The notes under the pieces: model-generated
The model's database searches: none
What the model was told of the DNA's origin: nothing
Seen by the model: only the letters and a program-made list of their open reading frames with translations
Assembly: GCF_002574545.1 (NCBI RefSeq)
Contig: NZ_NUGT01000015.1
Span: 62,001-126,000 of the forward strand
Source: Bacillus sp. AFS055030
GTDB lineage: Bacteria > Bacillota > Bacilli > Bacillales > Bacillaceae_G
Reading direction: 5' to 3'
Length of the DNA: 64,000 nt
Shown: one piece after another, positions 1 through 9,324 of the stretch
Numbering within the stretch: the first letter of the stretch is position 1
Layout of the letters: each line of letters opens with the position of its first letter
Position numbers and translations under genes: made by a program

Positions 1-477
1 TTCTCCAATTGTGCCATCAGTTGTTACAACAACTCCAATTGTAGAATGCTCTTGAATAACTTTTCTTGTACCGATTTCAGCCGCTTCATTAAATGGAATC
101 GGCTCTTCATACCAAGGAGTACTAATCATTCTAGGACCATTTTCATCCTCGTAACCTTTAGCCCCTGGTACACTATAACCAACGCAATCTACTAATCGAA
201 TATTTACATCTAACCCATCCGCCACATGAATTTTTACGCCTTGATTCGGAACGAATTTTGGTTCAGTAGTCATTATTGTTTTACCTGCAGCACTTTGAGG
301 TAATTCATCATGTGCTCTAGCACGATCCGCTTCATTTTGAATATTAGGGATAACAACTGCTTCCATAAAGCGTTTAATAAATGTTGATTTACCAGTACGC
401 ACAGCACCTACAACACCTAAGTAGATATCTCCTCCTGTGCGCTCGGCAATGTCTTTAAAAATATCTATCTTTTCCAT
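1..477 (-). CDS. spoIVA: Stage IV sporulation protein A, N-terminal part (cut by window edge)
   Basis: Only the first 159 codons are present; the frame runs open to base 1. SpoIVA is the mother-cell ATPase that polymerises on the forespore surface and forms the base of the spore coat. A P-loop GAVRTGKST lies at residues 24-32, as expected for this translation-factor-like ATPase family, and the start MEKIDIFKDIAERTGG matches the family. A purine-rich GGGAGGGGAA ribosome site precedes the ATG. The neighbour yphF is the same as in B. subtilis. The sigma-E promoter expected for this gene was not convincingly located between 480 and 600. Confidence 0.93.
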   Translation of the reverse strand, partial: MEKIDIFKDIAERTGGDIYLGVVGAVRTGKSTFIKRFMEAVVIPNIQNEADRARAHDELPQSAAGKTIMTTEPKFVPNQGVKIHVADGLDVNIRLVDCVGYSVPGAKGYEDENGPRMISTPWYEEPIPFNEAAEIGTRKVIQEHSTIGVVVTTDGTIGE

Positions 478-621
478 GCGTTCCCCTCCCGATTTATCAA
501 TACATGGGAATAATTGACTTGAAGTAGTATACCTATGACAATATCATTCTATGATGTTGTCCTAGTGAGTTATGACAAGATTTTTTATTTTTTCTTTTCT
601 TAACTTGGGATCAAATAAAAA

Positions 622-658
622 AATCCTTCGATAAAATGTATTCTTTTATCAAAGGATT
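622..658 (-). terminator. Terminator after yphF
   Basis: A 15-base stem AATCCTTCGATAAAA pairs with TTTTATCAAAGGATT around a 7-base loop. On the minus strand it is followed by a run of U. It lies just past the yphF stop codon. Confidence 0.8.
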
Positions 659-672
659 ATGATTTATATTAT

Positions 673-1389
673 TTAATTTTGTTCTAAAAACACTGGTTGT
701 CCATCTTTAATTGTATATGGAAGTGAGTATGCAGGCACGATTGGTGAGTCTTTTACTAAGATCGAACGAATATCTTCACCGAATTTATAATGTTTGGCTT
801 CCTTAATTTTTGCATACAAATCCATTGAATAGTCAACATAGAACTCGCCATCGTTTCCCATTATGATTGGTAAATGCTTATTACTATAAGGACTGACTAC
901 GAACGGTTCTTCTTTGAAACCCATCTTTTTATAGTTTAATAGAAAAACGCCGTTAGCCAAAGTTTTTTTGATTGGTGGATAAGTATGTTTATCTTTATAA
1001 ACTTGTACTCTTAATGAAACATCACTTAGTTTATCTGTCATTCTAAGATCGACTAATTTAACAGTCGGATTCTTTTCTGCATCTATTAATACGTATTGAA
1101 AAATACCACCGTTTTCATAAGAATTACCAGGTACATCACTTAAATAGCCTGGTGTTAGTTTAGTAAAATCAATTGGATATTTAATATAAATTGGTGTATC
1201 CATATCCTTGTTTTTGATCGGTAACATTCCCGAATTGTTTTCTTTAAATTTATTAACTGCAGTTTGAACAGATTGCAATTGATCATCATATGGTACTTGA
1301 TTTTGTGCAAGTTGATCTTGCGGATATAAACAGCCACTTAATAAACTTATTACAAAGCATATTAGAATGGAAAGAAATAGCTTTTTCAT
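673..1389 (-). CDS. yphF: YphF-like lipoprotein
   Basis: This 238-residue protein begins with a lipoprotein signal peptide: a positively charged start, a hydrophobic stretch and lipobox LLSGC with the lipidated cysteine at residue 20. It should be anchored on the outer face of the cytoplasmic membrane. The remainder has no catalytic motif that I recognise. The name rests on its place between spoIVA and yphE/gpsA, the position of yphF in B. subtilis, and on its similar length. Function is unknown. It is followed by its own terminator and preceded by yphE, with a 21-base gap. Confidence 0.7.
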   Translation of the reverse strand: MKKLFLSILICFVISLLSGCLYPQDQLAQNQVPYDDQLQSVQTAVNKFKENNSGMLPIKNKDMDTPIYIKYPIDFTKLTPGYLSDVPGNSYENGGIFQYVLIDAEKNPTVKLVDLRMTDKLSDVSLRVQVYKDKHTYPPIKKTLANGVFLLNYKKMGFKEEPFVVSPYSNKHLPIIMGNDGEFYVDYSMDLYAKIKEAKHYKFGEDIRSILVKDSPIVPAYSLPYTIKDGQPVFLEQN

Positions 1390-1410
1390 GTTAGTCCCCT
1401 TTATTGTAAA

Positions 1411-1608
1411 TTAACTTGGCCAGCTTAATACGATATATGTAATTAAAATTCCTGAAATAATTAAAGACATATATGCAATGAAGGCCGTTATCATTTTTAA
1501 AAATTTAATTTTTATTTTGTTTCTACTCAAGAAAATTAAAAATAATGATAAAAGCATTAATCCGATTCCTACAAAAGAAATAATTTCATTAATATGTGCC
1601 GCGTTCAT
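1411..1608 (-). CDS. yphE: Small membrane protein YphE (DUF2768-like)
   Basis: A 65-residue protein with two hydrophobic segments, roughly residues 10-28 and 38-60, separated by a lysine-rich loop (RNKIKIKFLK), so probably a two-helix membrane hairpin. A GGGGGAACATA ribosome site precedes the ATG. Size, topology and position between yphF and gpsA match B. subtilis YphE. Function is unknown. It reads in the same direction as yphF with a short gap, so the two are probably cotranscribed. Confidence 0.65.
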   Translation of the reverse strand: MNAAHINEIISFVGIGLMLLSLFLIFLSRNKIKIKFLKMITAFIAYMSLIISGILITYIVLSWPS

Positions 1609-2040
1609 TATGTTCCCCCTATGTATTTTCTACCTTTATTATAGTATCAAAATAATTACATGATTTGAATTAAAATCTTTTTATTCCTATTAAGTCATTA
1701 TCGACTTATTTAATGCTTAAGTATACTTGTTATTGTTATTAATTTAATTCTGTAAAATCAACTAGAACATATTCACTAGTTACACCTTGATCAAACTCGA
1801 ACAAAAAACCTCTTTGTTATAACAAAACAAAAAGGCAAGCGGGACAATTCACCTATTCACTTGTTCAAAATAAAAAGAAAGAAAAAGTAAATACATACTC
1901 CTTCTTTCTTCGAAGCAAACTGGGGCAATTGCTTCGTTTTCTCGACTAACACCCACCAGAACACATCCGGTATAAGTCATTCTATATTATGCGAAAATGT
2001 ATGATTATGCACTAAATACATCGCTGAAGAATAAGCCCAA
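1609..2040. other. Intergenic region with two hairpins, no gene seen
   Basis: The 432 bases between yphE and spoVIF contain no ORF of useful length with a ribosome site. A terminator-like hairpin lies at 1803-1835. A second perfect 8-bp inverted repeat, CGAAGCAA and TTGCTTCG, lies at 1911-1936 with a 10-base spacer, preceded on the plus strand by a C/T-rich run. The stretch may be a long 3' untranslated region of spoVIF or hold a small RNA. Confidence 0.5.
1803..1835 (-). terminator. Possible terminator about 200 bases downstream of spoVIF
   Basis: CCTTTTTGTT pairs with AACAAAGAGG (one G-U pair) on the minus strand, followed by TTTTTTG. It is the first U-tailed hairpin after spoVIF, so the transcript would carry an unusually long 3' tail. 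Confidence 0.55.
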
Positions 2041-2310
2041 TTATTTTTGTTTAAACATATTTGTTAATGATTGAAAATCTAAAGGCATATTATTTGTAAC
2101 AATTGCTTGAACGATTTTGTCTTCTTTTTCTTTCGAAACTTGACGACCTGTCATCAATGCAATTTGACGAACTAGTTTTCTAACTGTTGCTTCATCTTTA
2201 AAGTTTGCATCTTTTACTGAATCAGCGACTTTAAAAATATCTTGTTTACTTACATTTGCTTTCTTTTCAATCTTATCGAAGAAACCATTTGGGTTATTAT
2301 TAGTCACCAT
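2041..2310 (-). CDS. spoVIF: Stage VI sporulation protein F
   Basis: This 89-residue protein matches the SpoVIF (YjcC) family, known in B. subtilis as a late mother-cell regulator needed for proper coat assembly and for GerE-dependent gene expression. The recognisable signature is NGFFDKIEKKANVSKQDI at residues 9-26. It is largely helical and charged, with no membrane segment. The ATG follows GGAGGTTTGA. A sigma-K-type promoter lies directly upstream, fitting late mother-cell expression. In B. subtilis the gene is elsewhere in the chromosome; here it sits beside gpsA. Confidence 0.85.
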   Translation of the reverse strand: MVTNNNPNGFFDKIEKKANVSKQDIFKVADSVKDANFKDEATVRKLVRQIALMTGRQVSKEKEDKIVQAIVTNNMPLDFQSLTNMFKQK

Positions 2311-2336
2311 TCAAACCTCCTTTTTTCTATACAACA

Positions 2337-2363
2337 TATGCTATGCAAAAAAAGAAAAATGGT
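2337..2363 (-). promoter_or_regulatory. Candidate sigma-K promoter of spoVIF
   Basis: On the minus strand a -35 AC is followed after 16 bases by CATAGCATA, an exact fit to the sigma-K -10 form CATAnnnTA. It lies 27 bases upstream of the spoVIF start. Confidence 0.6.
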
Positions 2364-2390
2364 GAAACGCCTATTATAGTCCACAAAAGA

Positions 2391-2421
2391 AAAAGCACTA
2401 AAACAAAGTTTTAGTGCTTTT
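2391..2421 (-). terminator. Terminator after gpsA
   Basis: AAAAGCACTAAAAC pairs perfectly with GTTTTAGTGCTTTT around a 3-base loop. On the minus strand the hairpin ends in a U-rich run. It follows the gpsA stop codon. Confidence 0.85.
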
Positions 2422-2446
2422 AACCGATATACTTAAATAAAATTAT

Positions 2447-3484
2447 TTAATCAGTAAGATCGCTTATATAATTTGAAGTACTTTCGCCTTCATGTTTTTT
2501 TACACGAGACATCAGTGCATCAACTGCTAATTTTGGATTTTTATTTTCAAATAATACTGCGTGTAATTCATTAACAATTGGCATTTCTACATTTACTTGT
2601 TTTGCTAATTGATATGCAGCCTTAGTTGTGCGAACCCCTTCAACGACCATACCCATATTATCAAGTACTTCGTCTAAAGATTTGCCTTTCCCTAATAAAT
2701 TACCGGCTCTCCAGTTACGGCTATGTACACTCGTACAAGTTACAATTAAGTCGCCCATTCCTGCTAAACCAGCAAAAGTTTGATTATTAGCTCCCATAGC
2801 CTTACCTAAACGAATTATTTCTGCAAGCCCTCTGGTCATTAAAGCCGCCTTTGCATTGTCGCCATAGCCAAGTCCATCAGTAATACCAGCTGCAAGTGCG
2901 ATAATATTCTTTAATGCTCCACCAATTTCTACACCTATTACATCTTCGTTTGTATACACACGGAAATAACCATTAGAGAATAATTCTTGTACAATTTGGG
3001 CATCTTCCATATTTTTTGATGCTGAAGTTACAGTCGTTGGATGTCTTAAAGCAACTTCTTCAGCATGACTAGGACCTGATAATACAACTACCGATTTTAA
3101 GAATTTCGGATCAATTTCTTCAGTAATCATTTCTGAAACACGCTTAGAAGTGTCTGGTTCAATCCCTTTACTTGCATGGATGATCGTAACCTCGTTTTTT
3201 AATTCTTTATTTAATTGTTGACAAACTTCTCTTATTGCTTTAGTCGGTACAACAAGCAAAATATAGTTAGCACCATTGATCGTTTCCTTTAAATCGACAG
3301 ATGCCTTTAAATTTTGAGGTAAATTAATTTCTGGCAAGTATCTTTTATTCGTATGCTGTTCATTTATTTCTTTAATTTGTTCGATTTTATTTCCCCATAA
3401 AGTAACCGTATGTCCATTATCTGATAAAACCATAGCCAAAGCTGTTCCCCAGCTACCTGCACCTAAAACTGCGATTTTTTCCAA
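2447..3484 (-). CDS. gpsA: NAD(P)H-dependent glycerol-3-phosphate dehydrogenase
   Basis: GpsA reduces dihydroxyacetone phosphate to sn-glycerol 3-phosphate in the cytoplasm, the first committed step of phospholipid synthesis. The Rossmann motif is GAGSWGTA near residue 8. The [17 protein letters not shown] stretch carries the conserved catalytic lysine, and GRLAxGN-like sequences follow in the C-terminal domain. I prefer the TTG start at 3484, giving 345 residues, because GGGAG sits 7 bases upstream and the product [10 protein letters not shown] aligns with the B. subtilis start. An ATG at 3502 is the alternative; the longer frame would run into der. Confidence 0.93.
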   Translation of the reverse strand: MEKIAVLGAGSWGTALAMVLSDNGHTVTLWGNKIEQIKEINEQHTNKRYLPEINLPQNLKASVDLKETINGANYILLVVPTKAIREVCQQLNKELKNEVTIIHASKGIEPDTSKRVSEMITEEIDPKFLKSVVVLSGPSHAEEVALRHPTTVTSASKNMEDAQIVQELFSNGYFRVYTNEDVIGVEIGGALKNIIALAAGITDGLGYGDNAKAALMTRGLAEIIRLGKAMGANNQTFAGLAGMGDLIVTCTSVHSRNWRAGNLLGKGKSLDEVLDNMGMVVEGVRTTKAAYQLAKQVNVEMPIVNELHAVLFENKNPKLAVDALMSRVKKHEGESTSNYISDLTD

Positions 3485-3524
3485 ATTAACACTCCCATTC
3501 ATAAAAAATCCATCTCTTTGAATT

Positions 3525-4835
3525 TTATGCTCGTGCACGACCGATAATCTTAATTGGAGATCCCTCAAAATCAAAAGCATCTCTAATACGATTTTCTAAG
3601 AAACGCTCGTAACTAAAGTGAAGTAATTCAGGATCATTTACAAAAACAACAAATGTTGGTGGTTTAATTGCAACTTGAGTAGCATAATACACTCTTAATC
3701 TTTGTCCATTATGTGTAGGTGTTGGATTCATCGCGATTGCATCCATAATAACATCATTTAATACATTTGTTGGTACACGTAAACTATGGCTTTCACATGC
3801 TTTATTAATCATTGGCAATAAAGTTTGCGTTCTTTTCTTCGTTTTAGCCGATAGAAATACAATTGGAGCATAGTCTAAGAATTGGAAATGTGCTCGAATG
3901 TTTTCAATGAATTCATTCATCGTTTTTTCATCTTTTTCTACTGCATCCCATTTATTTACAACAATAACAACTGATCTACCTGCTTGATGTGCATAACCAG
4001 CAATTTTTTTATCTTGTTCAATAATACCTTCTTCACCATCTAGTACAACTAAGACGACATCTGATCTTTCGATTGCACGTAAAGCACGTAATACACTGTA
4101 TTTTTCTGTACTTTCATAAACTTTACCTTTTTTTCTCATACCAGCTGTATCGATAATGACATAGTCTTGACCATCTTTTGAATATGGTGTATCGACAGCA
4201 TCACGTGTTGTACCGGCAACATTACTTACAATTACACGTTCTTGACCTAATAATGCATTTACTAAAGATGACTTTCCTACGTTTGGTCGTCCAATTAAAC
4301 TAAATTTAATTGTATCTTCATCATAATTTTCATCTTCTTTTTCTGGAAAATGTTTTACAACTTCATCAAGTAAATCCCCTAGTCCTAATCCATGTGAACC
4401 AGAGATCGGAAATACTTCTCCAAATCCTAACGCATAGAAGTCGTAAATATCGCTTCTCATTTCTGGATTATCGACTTTATTAACAGCTAATACTACTGGC
4501 TTTTTTGTTTTATAAAGGATTTTAGCAACTTCCTCATCAGCCGCTGTAACACCTTCACGCCCATTAGTTAGAAAAATAATAACATCCGCTTCATCGATTG
4601 CGATTTCAGCTTGTTGACGGATTTGCTCTAAAAATGGCTCATCACCAATGTCAATTCCACCTGTATCGATTAAACTAAATTCTTGATTTAACCACTCACC
4701 TGAACTGTAAATACGATCACGAGTAACACCCGGAATATCTTCTACAATCGAAATTCTTTCTCCCACTATCCTATTAAAAATAGTTGATTTCCCTACATTT
4801 GGTCGTCCAACTATTGCAACTGTCGGTTTAGACAT
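3525..4835 (-). CDS. der: Ribosome biogenesis GTPase Der (EngA)
   Basis: Der has two GTPase domains in tandem and helps mature the 50S ribosomal subunit. Each domain shows GRPNVGKS (residues 10-17 and about 183-190), a DTxG switch (LIDTGG; IIDTAG) and NKxD (NKVD; NKWD). The last 90 or so residues form the KH-like RNA-binding domain. The 436-residue length equals that of B. subtilis Der. The ATG follows GGAAGGATGAATTAA. It lies upstream of gpsA with about 40 bases between them, so the two are probably cotranscribed. Confidence 0.97.
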   Translation of the reverse strand: MSKPTVAIVGRPNVGKSTIFNRIVGERISIVEDIPGVTRDRIYSSGEWLNQEFSLIDTGGIDIGDEPFLEQIRQQAEIAIDEADVIIFLTNGREGVTAADEEVAKILYKTKKPVVLAVNKVDNPEMRSDIYDFYALGFGEVFPISGSHGLGLGDLLDEVVKHFPEKEDENYDEDTIKFSLIGRPNVGKSSLVNALLGQERVIVSNVAGTTRDAVDTPYSKDGQDYVIIDTAGMRKKGKVYESTEKYSVLRALRAIERSDVVLVVLDGEEGIIEQDKKIAGYAHQAGRSVVIVVNKWDAVEKDEKTMNEFIENIRAHFQFLDYAPIVFLSAKTKKRTQTLLPMINKACESHSLRVPTNVLNDVIMDAIAMNPTPTHNGQRLRVYYATQVAIKPPTFVVFVNDPELLHFSYERFLENRIRDAFDFEGSPIKIIGRARA

Positions 4836-4967
4836 TTAATTCATCCTTCCTAGCATAACTATGTACCATTTAAATCATCTAAATGAGTTTTAGTTTAGTT
4901 TTAAAAATTGATTTATTTAAATAACTTATCTATTTTAACAAAAAATACAAGAAAAGACCAATACACT

Positions 4968-5558
4968 TCAACTTTTTAGTAATTTTCTATTTTTGAGACT
5001 TATTCTTGATATGTAAATACTTATAATCTGAATGGTTGACATGATTAAAATAGAAATAAATAAAGTATCAAACCAATGTAAATCACCAATTATATACTTA
5101 AAATGAATTGACTTAAACGTAATATAATTAAAAATATCACCCTGAACTAGTCCAATTGTTATATAACGCAATTTGTCATAATAGGATTTACTTAAAAAGA
5201 AAGTAAGAAGTATGACTAAAAATGAACTAATTATCATCTCATCAATAAAAAAGCTTGCAGGATCATAAATTGATAACAGTGTTACTACGCTATATATCAT
5301 ACCTATAATTAGGCCTTTAAAAAAATGCGCCATTTGTTCAATGAAATTTAATAAACTAATAAAGTAGCTTACGATAAAAATTATAATAATATATGAAAAA
5401 TTTATTTCAATTGAAAAGAAATCAATTGTGTAAGCTGAACAGCTAATTAATACAAGTACTCCTGCTAAATACAAGAAATTTTTCTTAGTTCGATTACGAT
5501 AAAGCAACAGTAAGAAAAAAATAAGCCAAGAAGTAATGATAAATAAACTACCTTGCAC
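4968..5558 (-). CDS. yphA: YphA-like polytopic membrane protein
   Basis: A 196-residue protein made almost wholly of hydrophobic helices, about six segments, with a short basic C terminus (RISLKNRKLLKS). No enzymatic motif is visible. The match to YphA is based on length (about 199 in B. subtilis), topology and location just upstream of der. The seaA (yphB) gene that lies between them in B. subtilis is absent. Function unknown. Confidence 0.6.
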   Translation of the reverse strand: MQGSLFIITSWLIFFLLLLYRNRTKKNFLYLAGVLVLISCSAYTIDFFSIEINFSYIIIIFIVSYFISLLNFIEQMAHFFKGLIIGMIYSVVTLLSIYDPASFFIDEMIISSFLVILLTFFLSKSYYDKLRYITIGLVQGDIFNYITFKSIHFKYIIGDLHWFDTLFISILIMSTIQIISIYISRISLKNRKLLKS

Positions 5559-5687
5559 TAAAAAAACCTCCTAATAGTACTAGTATGAACAATTCATATT
5601 TCAAAAATAATCAAATAGAAAAGAAAGTGTATAAGAAGTTACATTTAAAACGAATCTATAAATGAGATTTTTTTGGAGGTGAAACGA

Positions 5688-5825
5688 GTGGGAAAAGATC
5701 GTCAAGAAAAGAAACTTAAACAATCTAGAAGAGTTGAATCTGATCGAGATCAAAGCATTCATTACAAAGGTGCTACACGTTTAGACACACCTGAAGAAGC
5801 AAGAGCTGAAAATCAACATAACTAA
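5688..5825 (+). CDS. ypzI: YpzI-like small protein
   Basis: A 45-residue, very charged soluble protein beginning MGKDRQEKKLKQSRRVESD and ending ARAENQHN, which resembles B. subtilis YpzI. The start is GTG, placed 7 bases after a strong GGAGGT site at 5675-5680; another in-frame GTG at 5679 overlaps that site and is rejected. It is one of few plus-strand genes in this part, in the gap between yphA and the rpsA homologue, as in B. subtilis. Function unknown. Confidence 0.75.
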   Translation: MGKDRQEKKLKQSRRVESDRDQSIHYKGATRLDTPEEARAENQHN

Positions 5826-5837
5826 TTCTTCAAAAAA

Positions 5838-5870
5838 AATCCTCCAGCAAATGGCTGAAGGATTTTTTTA
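5838..5870. terminator. Bidirectional terminator between ypzI and the rpsA homologue
   Basis: AATCCTCCAGC pairs with GCTGAAGGATT, with one mismatch. Runs of A on the left and T on the right let it serve both converging genes. Confidence 0.85.
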
Positions 5871-6989
5871 TTATTTTTTAAATTTATTTAATTTATCACC
5901 AAGTAATTCGCTTAATTGGAAACCACTTTCACTTGGTTGTACGTATTTTGCGATATCCTCTTGAAGTTCAGCTTCACCAGCTTCTTTAATGCTTAATGAT
6001 AGGCGTTTTTCAGATGGATTAATATCTAAAACTTTAACTTTTACTTTTTGACCAACTGATAATACTTCGTTTGGATTTTTAATATGTTTATCAGCAATTT
6101 GAGAAACATGAACTAATCCTTCAATTCCATTTTGAACTTCTACAAATGCACCAAAGTTAGTAAGGCGTTTTACAGTTCCTTCAATGACTGCTTCAGCTTT
6201 AATGTTCGGATTTAATTGATCCCATGGACCTGGTTGAATTGCTTTCATAGATAAAGCAATTCGGTTTGTATCTGTGTCAATTGAAAGTACTTGAACTTTT
6301 ACAGTATCTCCGACAGCTACAATCTCTTCAGGCTTTGTCACTCGATTGTGAGACATTTGAGATACATGGACTAAACCATCAACTCCACCAATATTTACAA
6401 AAGCACCGAAATTTGTTAATCTCTCGACTTTACCTTCAACAATTTGCCCAACTTTAATAGAAGAGTACGCTTGACGGCGATTTTCAATTTCGTTTAATTG
6501 TTCTACAGCTTTATGAGATAAGATTACTCGATTTTTTTCGCGATCTAGTTCTTCAATCACTACTTCAAGTGATTGACCCACATAGCTACCTAAATCTTCA
6601 ACGAATTTTTTTGATACAAGTGACGCCGGAATAAATCCACGAACACCTACGTCTGCGATTAATCCACCATTTACTTGCTCTGTAACGATTACTTCAAAAA
6701 CTTCTTTACTAGCTAGTTTTCCTTCTAATTGTTCCCAAGCCTTAACAGAATCTACGGCACGTTTAGAAAAAACAACTGTATCTTCCTCAACTTTAATAAC
6801 CTTTAATTCAATTTCTTCTCCAACTGTTAACACGTCACTTACATTTTCAATATGTACGTTTGAAATTTCTTTTATTGGAAGAATACCATCTGTTTTTCCA
6901 CCGAAACCTACGATTGCTTGCTTATCTTCAATTTGTTCTACTACACATGAGATAATTTCCCCAACTTCTGGCATTACTTTTTCAACCAT
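5871..6989 (-). CDS. ypfD: S1 RNA-binding domain protein, ribosomal protein S1 homologue (YpfD)
   Basis: This 372-residue protein contains four S1 (OB-fold) RNA-binding repeats: about residues 8-78, 95-160, 180-250 and 265-335. The last two contain the typical RLTNFGAFVxxGGxxGLVHVSQ and end with a RxxLSxK pattern. The tail SGFQLSELLGDKLNKFKK is characteristic of Bacillus YpfD. It is shorter than the six-domain S1 of Proteobacteria and is not essential in B. subtilis. The start is the ATG after AAGGAGGAATATGAC; the frame extends 13 codons further upstream without a ribosome site. Confidence 0.92.
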   Translation of the reverse strand: MVEKVMPEVGEIISCVVEQIEDKQAIVGFGGKTDGILPIKEISNVHIENVSDVLTVGEEIELKVIKVEEDTVVFSKRAVDSVKAWEQLEGKLASKEVFEVIVTEQVNGGLIADVGVRGFIPASLVSKKFVEDLGSYVGQSLEVVIEELDREKNRVILSHKAVEQLNEIENRRQAYSSIKVGQIVEGKVERLTNFGAFVNIGGVDGLVHVSQMSHNRVTKPEEIVAVGDTVKVQVLSIDTDTNRIALSMKAIQPGPWDQLNPNIKAEAVIEGTVKRLTNFGAFVEVQNGIEGLVHVSQIADKHIKNPNEVLSVGQKVKVKVLDINPSEKRLSLSIKEAGEAELQEDIAKYVQPSESGFQLSELLGDKLNKFKK

Positions 6990-7097
6990 GTCATATTCCT
7001 CCTTATGTTTTAAAAATGGATAGACCAATTATGTATTATCCTCTTTTACCTTCTAATAAATAAGCAGAAAAGTCAAGAAATCTGATGACTAATTCTT

Positions 7098-7778
7098 CTA
7101 AATATTTTTTACTTTTTCTTCAACAATCGTTAATATTTCATTTACGACTTCATCAATACCTTTTGAAGTAGTATCTAATGAGATGGCATCATCTGCTTTT
7201 TTCAATGGTGAAACTTCTCGTTCTGAGTCAATTCTGTCTCTTGTTGCGATTTCTATTTTCAATTGTTCTAAATCACTCTCAAAACCGTTTTTGATATTTT
7301 CGATATGTCTTCTTTGAGCTCGTTCATCGACAGAAGCAATCATGAAAATCTTAACTTCTGCATCAACTAATACATGAGTCCCAATATCTCTTCCATCCAT
7401 TACAACCCCGCCATTTATTGCATATTGGCGTTGTAAATCGACCATTTTTTTACGAACTAAACTATGTTTTGCAACAAATGATACGTTTCTAGTTACTTCT
7501 GGTGTTCTGATTGGCTCAGACACATCAACATTATCAATGAGAACTTTTTGAGTACCTTCTTCCGGAATTAACTCGATCGTCATATTTGAAAGTAAGTTAC
7601 TTAAAGCCTCTTCGTTATTTACATCAATATTGTTTTGAATCGCTTTAAATGTAAGAGCACGGTACATTGCACCAGTGTCTATATAGACATACCCTAATTT
7701 TTTTGCAACAATCTTTGCAACTGTACTTTTACCAGCAGCTGCAGGTCCATCTATCGCTATACTAATTTTTTTACTCAT
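7098..7778 (-). CDS. cmk: Cytidylate kinase
   Basis: Cmk phosphorylates CMP and dCMP with ATP in pyrimidine nucleotide metabolism. The P-loop GPAAAGKST lies at residues 11-19. [12 protein letters not shown] and GRDIGTHV are the conserved nucleotide-binding signatures, and RDRIDSxRxxSPL forms the lid-side motif. The 226 residues are normal for the family. The ATG follows GTAGGAGGAATT. The gene is upstream of ypfD with a gap of 108 bases, the same arrangement as in B. subtilis. Confidence 0.97.
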   Translation of the reverse strand: MSKKISIAIDGPAAAGKSTVAKIVAKKLGYVYIDTGAMYRALTFKAIQNNIDVNNEEALSNLLSNMTIELIPEEGTQKVLIDNVDVSEPIRTPEVTRNVSFVAKHSLVRKKMVDLQRQYAINGGVVMDGRDIGTHVLVDAEVKIFMIASVDERAQRRHIENIKNGFESDLEQLKIEIATRDRIDSEREVSPLKKADDAISLDTTSKGIDEVVNEILTIVEEKVKNI

Positions 7779-7861
7779 AATTCCTCCTACATAAAAAAAG
7801 TGCTACTTCTATAGCAATCTTTAATCTTATCATGTCCTAAAAAATAAAAACAAATAAAAAT

Positions 7862-7881
7862 AAAGCAGACTAGGCTGCTTT
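7862..7881 (-). terminator. Terminator after ypfB
   Basis: AAAGCAG pairs with CTGCTTT around a short CTAG-type loop, with A-rich sequence on the left that becomes a U-rich tail on the minus strand. Confidence 0.65.
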
Positions 7882-7915
7882 ATTTTATATTACCATATGA
7901 TTGTGACGAATTCAT

Positions 7916-8101
7916 CTATTTACCAATATGATTATATACTTCTCTCGTTACGTCCTTTGCTTTTTGTGTAACGCCTTCATACAATTCAATTTTTGTTAAA
8001 TAGACAGAAAGACTAGGGAATGATAGGACGTATTGACTCATGACTAAGCAAATTAATTGAATAATAATTAATTTAATTAGGATCCGTTCGATTCTTTTCA
8101 T
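7916..8101 (-). CDS. ypfB: YpfB-like small membrane protein (DUF5359-like)
   Basis: A 61-residue protein with one membrane segment near residues 8-27, a basic N-terminal RIERILIK and a polar C-terminal half (TQKAKDVTREVYNHIGK). Size and place next to cmk match B. subtilis YpfB. AAAAAAGGTATGATTATAA precedes the ATG. Function unknown. The ypfA, ypeB, sleB and prsW genes that flank it in B. subtilis are missing here. Confidence 0.6.
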   Translation of the reverse strand: MKRIERILIKLIIIQLICLVMSQYVLSFPSLSVYLTKIELYEGVTQKAKDVTREVYNHIGK

Positions 8102-8200
8102 TTATAATCATACCTTTTTTATTACCAGTATGATTAGATTCAACTAATTTTATACACTATTTAGAATTTATTTTTTAATCTTTACATATTAAACAAAAAA

Positions 8201-8219
8201 AAACGTGCAATGCACGTTT
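8201..8219 (-). terminator. Terminator after the asparaginase gene
   Basis: A perfect AAACGTGCA / TGCACGTTT hairpin, preceded on the plus strand by nine A that become the U-tract. Confidence 0.85.
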
Positions 8220-8247
8220 CCTCGAGAAATGTATAAACAAGTAAAAA

Positions 8248-9216
8248 TTATATAGAAAATCCTTCAAGAATATTATTCTTTTCAGATGCTAACATAACAG
8301 TTAATTTAATTCTTGCCTTTTTACTATCATAATCTTTACCTAAAATTACACCTTTATTAACTAAATCATAAGCACTTCCGTAATAATCATATGTCGGATA
8401 TACTTCGCCTTCTTCAGAACTAGTTGTGATGACTACTTTAATACCATTTTTAACTGCTTTTTCAATTTCTTCTGTCATATGTGGTGATACTTGACCTCTT
8501 CCAACACCTTCAAGGACAATACCTTTAGCACCATTTTCAACAGCTGCTTTAATTAAATATCCTTTTGCCTCAATATAACATTTAATGATATCAACTTGAG
8601 GTAACTCACTTGTAATTTTGTATTTATCCTTTATTACCGGTTTTTGATAAATATGTACTTTATCGTTATCGATAATACCTAAGTATCCGAATCCAAATAC
8701 GTTAAACCCTTGTATATTAGATGCATGTTCTTTTTTAACATATCTTGCAGTAAAAATACGTTCATTAAACACGACAACTGTTCCAACGTTTCTAGTAGAT
8801 TCGTCTGATGCAGTATAAATTGCATGTCTTAAATTAATAAAAGCATCGGTACCTAATTCACCTGGTGATCTTTGAGAACCGGTAATAACAACTGGACGTT
8901 CATCATCAATTGTTAAATCTAAAAAATAAGCCGTTTCTTCTAATGTATCAGTACCATGGGTAACGACAACCCCATCGATTGTTTCATCTTGATAATATTC
9001 TTCAATTTTATTCTTTAATAACATCCAATGTTCAAAGCCTATGTGCATACTAGGAACTTGGAAAAAAGAATCAACAATAACATTTATATCTTTTGGTAAA
9101 TTAAGCATTTCTGCAATTTCTTGACCTGACAATGCCCCAGAATCTAATTTACCTGATTCTGCATTTGGTTTACTAGCAATCGTTCCACCTGTTGTGATTA
9201 ATACTACTTTTTTCAT
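8248..9216 (-). CDS. ansA: L-asparaginase
   Basis: The enzyme hydrolyses asparagine to aspartate and ammonia. TTGGTIAS at residues 8-15 carries the nucleophilic threonine (Thr12) and HGTDT at 87-91 carries the second catalytic threonine-aspartate pair. GSQRSPGELGTDAFINL follows. There is no signal peptide, so it should act in the cytoplasm. The 322 residues fit the family. The gene stands alone between two terminators. It occupies the place of ypfA-ypeB-sleB-prsW in B. subtilis and lies near glutamate dehydrogenase, suggesting a local nitrogen-catabolism theme. Confidence 0.9.
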   Translation of the reverse strand: MKKVVLITTGGTIASKPNAESGKLDSGALSGQEIAEMLNLPKDINVIVDSFFQVPSMHIGFEHWMLLKNKIEEYYQDETIDGVVVTHGTDTLEETAYFLDLTIDDERPVVITGSQRSPGELGTDAFINLRHAIYTASDESTRNVGTVVVFNERIFTARYVKKEHASNIQGFNVFGFGYLGIIDNDKVHIYQKPVIKDKYKITSELPQVDIIKCYIEAKGYLIKAAVENGAKGIVLEGVGRGQVSPHMTEEIEKAVKNGIKVVITTSSEEGEVYPTYDYYGSAYDLVNKGVILGKDYDSKKARIKLTVMLASEKNNILEGFSI

Positions 9217-9297
9217 ATTTGCACCTCATTTCACAAGAAATTATAACATTTTAAAATTCTTCAAGTAAACAGAAAACGGCTTGAAAATCATTAATAA

Positions 9298-9321
9298 AAA
9301 ACGTAGCATAGCTACGTTTTT
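9298..9321 (-). terminator. Terminator after ypdA
   Basis: AAAACGTAGC pairs perfectly with GCTACGTTTT around a 3-base loop; A/T runs on both sides. Confidence 0.85.
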
Positions 9322-9324
9322 AGT

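Noticed and set aside
480-600. Sigma-E promoter of spoIVA
   Set aside because: TGATATT and CATAGG elements are present, but none has a matching partner at the right distance.
3485-3580. N-terminal extension of GpsA reaching into der
   Set aside because: The additional residues do not match the family, and the ribosome site and family start fit the TTG at 3484 (or ATG at 3502).
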